A model generated the notes under the pieces. It was given only the letters and a program-made list of their open reading frames with translations. It was not told the origin of the DNA and ran no database searches. Source: Tolypeutes matacus (Eukaryota > Chordata > Mammalia > Cingulata > Chlamyphoridae). Taken from it: 64,000 bases of DNA. A program made the translations under genes and the position numbers. The number at the start of each line of letters is the position of its first letter. The stretch's first letter is position 1. The stretch spans positions 28,015,763 to 28,079,762 of the forward strand of contig JAKSZT010053883.1 of the NCBI GenBank assembly GCA_026826555.1. The letters are read 5' to 3'. Positions 56,188 to 64,000 of this stretch are shown here, piece by piece.

Positions 56188-56729
56188 TATAGCCGTTGAG
56201 CAATTTAATGTAATTATGAATTCCAAAAATATAATTGGATCATGCTTGTAAATTAGTCTGCTAATCTGGGCATGATTATTATTAGGGAGTTAACTGGGCC
56301 ATGTCAGTAGGGCGTTGAGCCCCACCCCTTGGTGGGTGGGGGAATCAAATATAAAAGGCAAGGCAAAGGACAGAGAGAGCAGTTTTGACGTTGGAGTTTT
56401 GATGTTGGAGTTTTGATGTTAAAGAGAAGGCCCCAGGAGAAGAGAAGCCAGCCATTTGCCTGATAGTCTACAGCTGACCTTGTGGAGGAAACAGAGTAGC
56501 TAAGCCCGGAGAGAAACGCAGTCCAGGAAGAGAGGAACCCAAGAAGCCTGAACCCTGGTAAACGTCGGCAGCTGTCTTGCCCCAACACATGGCAATGGAC
56601 TTTGGTGAGAGAAGAAACTTACGCTTTATGGCCTGGTAACTGCGGACTTCTACTCTAGATAAATACCCTTTATAAAGACCAACCCATTTCTGGTATTTTG
56701 CATTAGCACCCCTTTGGCTGACTGATACA
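56188..56729 (+). mobile_element. Xenarthran MaLR-like solo LTR, copy D, inside L1
   Basis: Starts tatagccgttgagc (TG changed to TA), contains aattatgaattccaaaaata, the catgtcagtagggcgttgag block, ccctttataaagaccaaccc near the polyadenylation region, and ends ggctgactgataca. It is flanked by perfect 5-bp duplicates gattg (56,183-56,187 and 56,730-56,734). Removing LTR and one duplicate restores a continuous L1 phrase (gggattg then cttgctcttttatt). Confidence 0.94.
56383..56420 (+). repeat. 14-bp tandem repeat inside LTR copy D
   Basis: ttttgacgttggag, ttttgatgttggag and ttttgatgtt follow one another: 2.7 units of 14 bp not seen in copies A-C. Confidence 0.85.
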
Positions 56730-57349
56730 GATTGCTTGCTCTTTTATTGTTGAGTCGTACAATTTCTTTATATAGCATGGAAATCAAACCCATATCAGCT
56801 ATGTGGTTTCTAAATATTTTCTCCCATTCACTTTCTTGACAAAGTCCTTTGAATAATAAAAGTGTTTAAGTTTGAGGAGGTCCCATTTATTTTTTTTCCT
56901 TTCATTGCTTGTGCTTTTGGTGTAAGGTTTAAGAATCCACCACCTACCACCAGGTCTTGAAGATATTTCCCTACATTTTCTTCTAGGAACTTTATGGTTC
57001 TAGCTTTTATATTTAGGTCTTTGATTCATTTTGAGTTAATTTTTGTATAAGGTATGAGATAGAGGTCTTCTTTCTTTCTTTTGGCTATGGATGTCTAGCT
57101 CTCCCAGCACCATTTGTTGAATAGACTGTTCTGGCCCAGCCTGGAGGTCTTGACAGCCTTGTCAAAAACCAATTGACCATAGATGTGAGGGTCTGTTTCT
57201 GAATCATCAATTCAGTTCCATTGGTCTATGTGTCTATCTTTATGCTGGTACCATTCTGTTTTTACCACTGTAACTAGGTAATATGATTTAAAGTCCAGAA
57301 GTGAGAGTCCTCCAACTTTGCTCTTCCCTTTTAAGATATTTCTGGCTAT

Positions 57350-58225
57350 TCAGGGCTCCTTACCCTTCCAAGTAAATTTGATAATTGTGCTATTCATTTC
57401 TTTTAAAAGGCTGATGGAATTTTTTATAGGGATTGCATTGAATCTGTATATCAATTTGGGCAGAATTAACATCTTAATGATATTTAGTCTTCCCCTCCAT
57501 GAACACGGACTATTCTTCCATTTATTTATGTCTTCTTTGACTGCTTTTAGCAATGCATTGTAGTTTTCTGAATACAAGTGATTCACATCCTTGGTTAAGT
57601 TTATTCCTAAATATTTGATTCCTTTAGTTGCTATTGTAAATGGAATTTTTTTCCTGGCTTCCTCCTCAGATTGCTCATTTCTAGTGTATAGAAACACTAC
57701 TGAAAAAAGATTATTAATCTTGTATCCTGTCACTCTGCTGAATTCGTTTATTAGTTCTAGTAACTTTGTTGTACACTTTTTGGGACTTTCTAGGTATAGG
57801 ATCATATCATCTGCAAATACCAAAAGTTTTACTTCCTCCTTTCTGATTTGGGTGACTTTTATTTCTTTTTCTAGCCTGACTGCTCTAGCTAGAACCTCTA
57901 GCACTATATTGAACAACAGTTGTGACAACGGGCATCCTTGTCTTGTCTCTGATCTCAGTGGGAAAGCTTTCAGTCTTTTGCCACTGAGTACAATGTTAGC
58001 TATGGGTTTTTCATATATGGCCTTTATCATGTTGAGAAAGTTTCCTTTAATTCCTATCTTTTGTAGTATTTTTATCAAGAAAGGATTTTGTATTTTGTCA
58101 AATGCCTTTTCTGCATCAATCAATAAGAGCATGTGATTTTTCTTCTTTGATTTATTAATGTGTTGTATTATGCTGATTGATTTTTTTGTGTTGAAACACC
58201 CTTGCATGCCTGGTATAAAACCCAC
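57350..58225 (-). pseudogene. L1 ORF2 reverse-transcriptase fragment, 291 codons
   Basis: The longest frame in the window. It carries reverse-transcriptase motifs in order: [13 protein letters not shown] (motif A, about residues 33-45), [16 protein letters not shown] (motif B, about 95-110) and [11 protein letters not shown] (motif C with the catalytic aspartate pair, about 134-144), then the thumb region. In an intact L1 this domain copies L1 RNA into the chromosome nick made by the N-terminal endonuclease. Here the upstream end meets a deletion at 58,487 and the frame ends in front of the C-terminal segment, so the endonuclease and zinc-knuckle parts are not joined to it. A 181-codon plus frame (57,591-58,136) is only its shadow. 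Confidence 0.93.
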
Positions 58226-58486
58226 TTGATCATGACGAATAATGCTTTTAATGTATTGTTGTATTCAGTTAGTGAGTATTATGTTGAGGATTTTTGTATC
58301 TATACTCATTAGAGATATAGGCCTGTAATTTTCTTTTTATTTATTTATTTATTTATTTATTTTTTGCTAGTATCTTTATCTGGATTTGGTTTTAGGGTGA
58401 TATTAGTTTCATAGAATGAGTTTGATAACATTCTTTCTTATTCAATTTTTTGGGAAGAGTTTGAGTAAGATTGGTATTAATTATTC

Positions 58487-58680
58487 TTTGAAGAAGTTGG
58501 GACCATGGAGCCTTAAGAGGAAGAGGAAGGCTGAATGTTGACAGACATCTTTCTCCAACACATGGCAACAGACTTTGGTGAGGGAAGTAATTTATGCCTT
58601 ATGGCCTGGTAACTGTAAGCTTCTACTCCAAATAAATACCCTTTAAAAAAGCCAACAGATTTCTGGTATTTTGCATTAGC
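58487..58680 (+). mobile_element. LTR fragment filling a deletion in L1
   Basis: gaagaagttgggaccatgga through ggcaacagactttggtgagg, ctactccaaataaataccct to ttctggtattttgcattag equals the 3' half of LTR copies B and D, but lacks both termini. L1 on the left is in the reverse-transcriptase region and on the right in the endonuclease region, so several hundred bp to over 1 kb of ORF2 are missing. Confidence 0.85.
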
Positions 58681-59309
58681 CTTTCACTTTCTATTTGTAT
58701 GCTTGGATCTAAGACAGCATATAGATGGCTCATATTTTCTTATCCATTACCAGTCTGTCTCTTTTGATTGGAGAGTTTAATCCATTAACAATCAATATTA
58801 TTACTGTAAAGGCAGTTCTTACTTCTCACATTTTGACCTTTGGGTTTTATCTGTCATATCTTATTTTCACCACTCTTTTTATCCTTTTAGTTACTTTTGC
58901 TGATATAATCTTCATTTCTAGACTCTCTTCCAAGCCTCTCTCTCCTGTCTTTTCTTTTCAGGCTGTAGCACTCCCTTTAATATTTCCTTCAAGGCCAGTC
59001 TCTTGGTTACAAAATCTCTCAGTTTCTGTTTATCTGTGAATATTCTAAACTAGCCGTCATTTTTTGAAAGGAAATCTTGCCTGACTTAAGATTATTGGCT
59101 GGCATTTTTTTTCTTACAGTATCTTAAATATATCATACTACTGTCTTCTTGCCTCCATGGTTTCTGGTGAGAAGTTTGCACTTAATCTTATTGGGCATCC
59201 ATTGTATGTAGTGCCTTACTTTTCTCTTGCTGCTCTCAGGTTTCTCTTTGTCTTTGGCATTTGACATTCTGATTAGTATGTGTTTCAGAGTAGATCTATC
59301 TGGATTTAT

Positions 59310-59524
59310 TCAGATAGGAGTACATTGTGCTTCTTGGGCCTGGATATCTATGTCCTTCAGTAGGGTTGGGAAATTTTCTACTGTTATTTCTTCAGATATT
59401 CCTTCTGCCCCTTTTCCCTTCTCTTCTCCTTCTGGGACACTCATGACATGTATGTTTGTATGTCTCTTGCCATAATTTAGTTCCCTGAGACCCTGTTCAA
59501 TTTTTTTCATTCTTTTCTTTATCT

Positions 59525-59555
<31 letters not shown>

Positions 59556-59579
59556 TGTATGTTTGCTTTTGGAAGCCAT
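59310..59579 (-). pseudogene. L1 ORF1p fragment with poly-lysine run
   Basis: An 89-codon minus frame: a lysine run (about residues 9-17) from a 28-bp A run, then KKIEQGLRELNYGKRHTNIH, VMSVPEGEEKGKGAEGISEE, ITVENFPTLLKDIDIQAQEA, which are the end of the coiled coil and the RNA-recognition domain of L1 ORF1p. The frame stops after about 89 residues, before the C-terminal domain ends. Confidence 0.88.
59529..59556 (-). repeat. A28/T28 homopolymer inside L1 ORF1
   Basis: 28 T residues on the plus strand. The related ORF1 copy at 31,190-31,250 has no such run there, so it arose in this copy by expansion or by a tail-only insertion. Confidence 0.9.
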
Positions 59580-60177
59580 GTCTTCAAGCTCACTGATCCT
59601 TTCTTCTGGCTCCTCAAATCTGTTGTTATATGTCTCCAGTGTATTTTTTTATTTCACTTATTGTGCCTTTCATTCCCATGAGATCTGCTATTTTTCTATA
59701 TTTGCTTTCAGTTCTTCTTTGTGCTCACCCAGTGTCTTCTTAATATCTTTAATTTCTGTAGTCATCTCATTGAATTTATTAAGGAGATTTTTTAAACATC
59801 TATGATTAGTTGTCTCAACTCCTTTATGTCATCTGGAGGCTTAGCTTCTTCCTTTGTCTGGGCCATATCTTCCTGTTTCTTGGTATGGATTGTAATTTTT
59901 TTTGTGGGTGTCTTGTCATCTGGTTTACTAGTTGTATTTATTCTGGGTGCTGTTTCTCTCTTTAGTCTAGGGCTTTCTATTTGATTGGATTTGTGCTACA
60001 GTCCCTCTTTGATACTCAGATCAACATAATTTGGAACTTTATAGTGGCTCATGTTTAGCCAATCTGAATTTTTTTCAGTTCTGTTTTGTTTGTTTCTTGC
60101 CCTTTCTCCCTTGCTGGTTATGTAGTAGGAGCCAAGAATGCAGTTGGTTGAATAGATACAATTTTGTTATTGATTAG

Positions 60178-61020
60178 GCATTTAGATAAGTCATGAAGGC
60201 TGAAACTGCCTGTATTACTCCAGAAACCAGTGAAGCTTCTTCCACCTTTCGCCTCTGCCAGGCTTCGGGAGGGAGCTGCAGCCATGTGCAGTAATCCAAG
60301 TCATGCAGGCCAAAACTGTCTATAGTTCCCAGTTCCCCTTCTTCCCCTGCCTGGAGTGGGGATGGAGCCCTAGGTGTGGGCAGCAAACTAAGCTATGCAG
60401 GTCAAGACTGCAATTGCCGAAGTAGACTGACATAGCACTAGTCCCCCTTCCCTGCCAAGGATGGGAATGGAGACTCGGGGGTGCTCAACAATCTAATATG
60501 TGTGGGCCAAAAGTGCCTTCAGTTGTCTTGAAAGACTCAGAGAGTACTGTCCCTTTTGTCCTTTCAGAGGCCAGGGTGGAAACACAAGTGCCCAACAATC
60601 CAGTCCATGTGTGCCAAAAGCACCTACAGTAGCCCTGAGAGGCTAAGGGAGTACTGTCCCTTCTGCCCATTCAGCATCAGAGATGGAACCATGATCCAAT
60701 CTGTGCAGGCTGAAAGCTGCCAAAAGAGGCTAAGGAAACACACCTCCCCTCTTATCTTATTGGGGGATGAGAATGGAGCCACAGGTGTCCCACTATCCAG
60801 TCTGTGCAGGCCAAAAGCATCTGCAGTTGCCATGAGAGGCTGAGGAAACACCACCCCACTCCTATCCTATTGGAGTGTGGGGATGGAGTCACAGGTGCCA
60901 AACAATCCCATCTGTGTGGGCTAAATGTGTCTACAATTGCCCAGAGAGGCTGGTGCAGGTTTCCTCCTTGCCAGGATTGGGGCAGGGCTATGGCTACAAT
61001 CTGATCTAAGGAAAAGAAGC
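60178..61020 (-). repeat. ~101-bp tandem array in L1 5' UTR
   Basis: The phrase aatcc-gtc-tgtgcaggccaaaagc (variants) recurs with its ggcc/ggct core at 60,198, 60,308, 60,400, 60,505, 60,612, 60,708, 60,809 and 60,919, and a ninth weak copy near 61,010. Spacings are 110, 92, 105, 107, 96, 101, 110 and about 91. Each unit also has a gagaggctaaggga-like block and a ggggatggagccacaggtg-like block. The array lies between the L1 5' end and ORF1. Confidence 0.88.
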
Positions 61021-61511
61021 CTGTCCCCACCATCACTATGACTTTCAATCAACCCTACTTCCCCTCATGCTGGGGAGGTGGGGTTAAAATAGAGGCTACC
61101 AATCTCTTTCTGATTGGACAGTTTCAAACTTTAGCGGTTTCTAGGATTATACTTTAGCCAGCCAAATTTACTAATCAGTAGCTGAAGTCAGTGCCTGACC
61201 GGCTCTTCCTCCTCCATTTTTGGGAAATGTAGCTTCCAACTCCAGCCAGGGAATAGCTCCCATGACAGCTTGCACCACTAGCGGAGGATGGGTACCAGCT
61301 TCCATGGCATGGAGTGCTCTACTCATAAACCTTCACTGCAGATGGGCAATCTCCTCTTTCTGTTCTTCCAAGGATGTTGCAGGATGCTTTTCTGGGCTCC
61401 TGGGCCCCCCAAACAGGTGTTTTAGATAGCTCTGGGGGGGGTGATTACTAACTACACTGTAGGATGAGTCACCCTTGGAGCTCCTTACTCTGCTATCATC
61501 TTGCCCCTCCT
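61021..61511 (-). mobile_element. L1 5' UTR, start segment
   Basis: Sense strand starts aggaggggcaagatgatagc, continues gagctccaagggtgactcat, and joins the array. It would contain the internal promoter of the L1. A YY1-like word (aagatgatag) lies near the start, as is usual for L1 5' ends. Overlapping short frames are unsupported. Confidence 0.75.
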
Positions 61512-61527
61512 CAGCACAATAGTCTTT

Positions 61528-61596
61528 TAACCACCTCCCCTGTGTGCTACCCAATCTCCAGCAAGTTACACAGTTAGAAAGGTGGTGGAAACCAAG
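61528..61596. other. Spacer between L1 and LTR, MIR-like
   Basis: cagcaagttacacagttaga resembles a MIR fragment in antisense but is too short to be sure. Confidence 0.35.
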
Positions 61597-62068
61597 TGTT
61601 TTAGCTTCCCATCTATTAATAACATATAAAGGGTTGGCTTAAACAATGGGAATTTATTGGCTCACTGTTTTGAGACTAGGAGAAGTCCAAAATAGAGGCA
61701 TCATCAAGGCCATGCTTTCTCCCAAAGACTGTGGCATTCTGGGGCTGACTGCCAGTGATCCTTGGTCCATGGCTTTTCTGTCACATAGCAGTGCACATGG
61801 TAGTGTCATCTCCTTTCTCTTCCAGGTTCACTTGACTTCCAACTTCTGGCTCCTCCCCATGCCTCTCTTGCTCTCTCTGTTCAAACTTCATTCTGCTTAT
61901 AAAGGACTCCAGGAATCCAGATTAAAGTCCAGCCTCATTCAATTGGGCCACACCTTAACTGAAGGAACATCTTGAAGAGATCTTAATTATAATGGGTCTA
62001 CACTCACCAGAATGTGCACCAAGACCAAGAACATGTCCAAATTGGGGTACAAAATTCAGTCTACCATA
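61597..62068 (-). mobile_element. MaLR-like LTR with perfect 5-bp target duplication
   Basis: tgttttagcttcccatctat at one end, gggttggcttaaacaatggg and aatttattggctcactgttt, ggctcctccccatgcctctc, and ttcagtctaccata at the other. 5-bp duplicates ccaag flank it (61,592-61,596 and 62,069-62,073). Layout is like copies A-D, but the sequence differs, so it is a related family. Confidence 0.8.
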
Positions 62069-62084
62069 CCAAGTGTTGGAGTAA

Positions 62085-62720
62085 AAGTGAGGAGATGGAA
62101 ACTATTGCTGGTGACAGCATAAAGTTGGGAGAGACTTTCTGGAAAGTGTTATGGAAATATCTAGTGAAATTAAGTTTGGATAAAGTCTATGACTCAGCCA
62201 TCTTCTCCTGGGTACAGAGCCCAGAGACATTCCTGAATAGATCCATAAGGACATGTACTGGGATGAGCATCCTGGGGCTGTTTCTGGTTAGCAGAAGCCT
62301 AGGGGAATCGATAAGAAAGAGTATGGTGGATGCATGTGAAGCAATGTGTTAAGAGCAACAGGAATAGATCTTAAAAACACAGTGCAGCGTGAAAAAAAAG
62401 TAAGAAACAGAACAAGATTTATAGCACAATACCATTTGTGTAAATTAAAAACACATCCACACCACAAAACAACATTAGATTTTAACAAGGATCCATGAGT
62501 ATGTAAGGCCATATATCATATACACAGGAGTTAGTACCTAGGGGAGGAAAGGGAATAGGAGTGAGAACTGAGGATAAAGTGAAGATAATCATAAAACCAT
62601 AGAAGGCCTTGCACAGACTTTTTATAATGACTTATGGTAGGAACATAATTCTCTGTATCTGAGATCCATTTTTTTTAAACATCTCAAGTAAGTCTGGCAA
62701 TAGAGGTGGCATGGGAACGT
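62085..62720 (+). mobile_element. Ancient L1M 3' end
   Basis: gaatagatccataaggacat, agagtatggtggatgcatgt, caggaatagatcttaaaaac, acacagtgcagcgtgaaaaa, aatttatagcacaataccatt-type phrase at 62,420, all typical of L1M 3' ends. Confidence 0.72.
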
Positions 62721-62834
62721 CCTACCTCTGGCCGATGAGGCCACGAGGGCACTGGGGGGCCGGGCAACAAAGATCCCCACCAGAGACTGCTACAATCAAG
62801 TGCTGGGAGGCAAGAAACCAAAGGGACATCACAC

Positions 62835-63070
62835 AAGTTCCAGAATCAGACAGACCTGGGTTTGAATCTTGATTTTGCCACTCAATAGTTGTGTGACCTT
62901 CAGGTTGTATGACCTCGGGCTGGTCACTTAACTCTCCAAGCCTTCATCTCCTTATCTGTAAAATGGAGATAATAATATGCAAAGAACTGTTGGAGACCAA
63001 ATGAAAATGATACATACAAAGCATTTAGCACAATGCATGGCTTCATAAATAGCAACTCTTATTTAAACTC
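62835..63070 (+). mobile_element. MIR SINE, well preserved
   Basis: cagacctgggtttgaatctt (B-box region), gattttgccactcaatagtt, gtcacttaactctccaagcc, ttatctgtaaaatggagata, gcatttagcacaatgcatgg. A local duplication of the tgtgacct core occurs at 62,891-62,921. Confidence 0.92.
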
Positions 63071-63355
63071 CTAGGATTTAAAATGTAACTTCATTACCAT
63101 GTTTCTTGGTCAGCAGCTTTCTGCTGGGAGAGGCACTGGATCAGCAGCTGTTGGGGTACTAGTGATCAGGGAGTGACCAGCTAGGAGAGTGGATAGGAGC
63201 ATCCCAGGAGCTGGGCAGGCCTGGGGCAGACAGGTGGGGCTAGGGAGGGAGGCAAGGGAATCATGAGTTCAGAGCAGAGGTATGGGGAGGGCAAGGATGG
63301 GAGGACGTTGTGAGTTTGAGAGACCTGGAGACCCAGACAAAATCTGTGGGACAGA
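63071..63355. other. G-rich unique DNA with quadruplex motif
   Basis: Contains gggg-cta-ggg-a-ggg-aggcaa-ggg at 63,236-63,258 (loops 3, 1 and 6), fitting the canonical quadruplex pattern, and further G3-G4 runs to 63,310. No repeat recognised. Confidence 0.7.
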
Positions 63356-63359
63356 GCCC

Positions 63360-63497
63360 CTGGTGGGTGGGGGTGGGGAGCACCGCATGGACAGGCAAGG
63401 ATTAGAGGGGCTTGTAGTGCCCCTGCTGTCTGACATGCACCACATTCCCCTCTAATCCCTGCCTGCTCATGCGGTGCTTCCCACCCCCACCCACCAG
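63360..63497. repeat. 51-bp-arm inverted repeat (138-nt hairpin)
   Basis: Arms 63,360-63,410 and 63,447-63,497 are complementary at 47 of 51 positions without gaps; two of the four differences would be G-U pairs in plus-strand RNA. Loop 63,411-63,446 is 36 nt. The outer arm is G-rich (ctggtgggtgggggtgg) and the other C-rich. Neither arm resembles a known transposon end here, and no short target duplication flanks the pair. Confidence 0.95.
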
Positions 63498-63839
63498 TCT
63501 CAAAGGTAGTGCCTGGCCTGGGTCATCCCCTCTTTTAAGCTCATCTCCTCCAGATAATGTTGCACTGTGTGGCTTTACCATGTCAGTAAAAACTTGACTA
63601 CACCTTTCTTTGAAGAAAGACAGGACCCTGACACTCTGGGTATTTCACTCTACACTGTGGAAATGCTGTGAGCATTGTACATCAAAGTCTGAAACATCCC
63701 TGTACGTTCCTTGGGTGGGGGGTGGGGGGCATAAGATCCCCTGGGAGGTGTGATCTCTCCTCTCTGGTAGTCTACCAGGCCAAGGGCCTGCCTCAAATCT
63801 GGGTATTACCGCCCCCCCCCCAAATTGCCCTCTCCTTCA
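63498..63839. other. Unclassified DNA with G and C runs
   Basis: G6 runs at 63,714-63,730 and a run of about 10 C at 63,811-63,822. No repeat or exon recognised. Confidence 0.4.
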
Positions 63840-64000
63840 CTCCCTCATATCCCTTCAATCATGGAGTCTTGTTGATCCTACTTCTTAAACATCTCCCAAA
63901 CACATCCACTTTTATCCATTTCCTATGCCTTGACCATAGCCTGATATAACATATTCTTTTCCCTGGACCATGACAATGGTTTGCTCACCCATTTCCCAGT
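63840..64000 (+). mobile_element. L2 LINE fragment, cut by window end
   Basis: gatcctacttcttaaacatc, tcccaaacacatccactttt, atccatttcctatgccttga, ccctggaccatgacaatggt follow the internal L2 order and run off the window. Confidence 0.72.

Larger units (their letters stand above)
54839..61527 (-). mobile_element. L1 with 5' end, tail and target duplication
   Basis: One L1 insertion on the minus strand. Its 5' end is at about 61,511 (aggaggggcaagatgatagc in sense), then 5' UTR with a ~101-bp array, ORF1 remnants (about 59,900-59,060), ORF2 endonuclease start (about 59,000-58,681), a deletion patched by LTR sequence (58,487-58,680), reverse transcriptase (58,486-57,300), ORF2 C-terminal region, 3' UTR and an AAAT/AT-rich tail at 54,855-54,897. 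The duplicates cagccccgtagtcttt (54,839-54,854) and cagcacaatagtcttt (61,512-61,527) match at 13 of 16 positions. The intact side continues to ttttaa, a canonical L1 endonuclease TTTT/AA site on the strand that primes this orientation. A solo LTR at 56,188 is nested. ORF2 is deleted and ORF1 shifted, so the copy is dead. Confidence 0.88.

Noticed and set aside
57591..58136. 181-codon plus frame
   Set aside because: Exact opposite strand of the L1 reverse-transcriptase frame, whose catalytic motifs are clear; a shadow.
60178..61020. Possible CRISPR-like repeat array
   Set aside because: Units are adjacent diverged copies of about 101 bp, not short identical repeats with unique spacers, and they sit in an L1 5' UTR of a mammal.

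Overview
This window is mammalian intergenic (or intronic) DNA from a xenarthran genome, most likely an armadillo of the Dasypus type. The main evidence is five tRNA-derived SINEs of the armadillo DAS type, some dimeric, ending in A-rich tails and carrying 17-19 bp target-site duplications. A lineage-specific ~0.55-0.66 kb LTR and young L1 copies with a characteristic 3' UTR support this. I found no intact protein-coding gene, no convincing exon, no rRNA or true tRNA gene, and nothing prokaryotic or CRISPR-like. All recognisable protein-coding homology is broken L1 ORF1 or ORF2.

Layout. 1-2.6 kb: two plus-strand L1 3' ends, the second carrying a SINE. 2.6-9 kb: mostly unique DNA with MLT1-class LTRs, MIR, L2 and MER20 fossils. 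9.1-13.3 kb: three lineage-specific LTRs in mixed orientation around an L1 3' UTR with an internal ~295-bp tandem duplication. 13.3-25 kb: L2, MIR and old L1 fossils with unique DNA between them. This part holds a perfect four-unit heat-shock-element motif (18.38 kb), a bZIP-site cluster (19.97 kb) and two stretches that read like conserved non-coding elements (20.3-20.6 and 21.36-21.85 kb). 25-34.1 kb: at least five minus-strand L1 fragments, including an inverted 3' UTR insertion and an old L1 5' repeat array. 34.1-49.4 kb: L2, MIR, MLT1, MER5A and old L1 relics in AT-rich unique DNA. 49.4-50.5 kb: a three-deep nest, SINE inside MLT1 inside an older LTR. 50.5-54.8 kb: L2 interrupted by an MLT1, and a second MLT1-class LTR. 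54.84-61.53 kb: one L1 insertion on the minus strand, from 5' UTR to tail, flanked by a degenerate 16-bp target duplication at a canonical TTTT/AA site. It contains a ~101-bp tandem array in its 5' UTR, a 542-bp LTR with a perfect 5-bp target duplication, and a large ORF2 deletion patched by an LTR fragment. 61.6-64 kb: another LTR, an old L1 3' end, a clear MIR, G-rich DNA and a 51-bp-arm inverted repeat (63,360-63,497).

No operon-like or multi-gene system is present. The interest lies in retroelement biology, in candidate regulatory motifs and in the long hairpin. Element family names are assigned by recalled consensus features, not by a database search.
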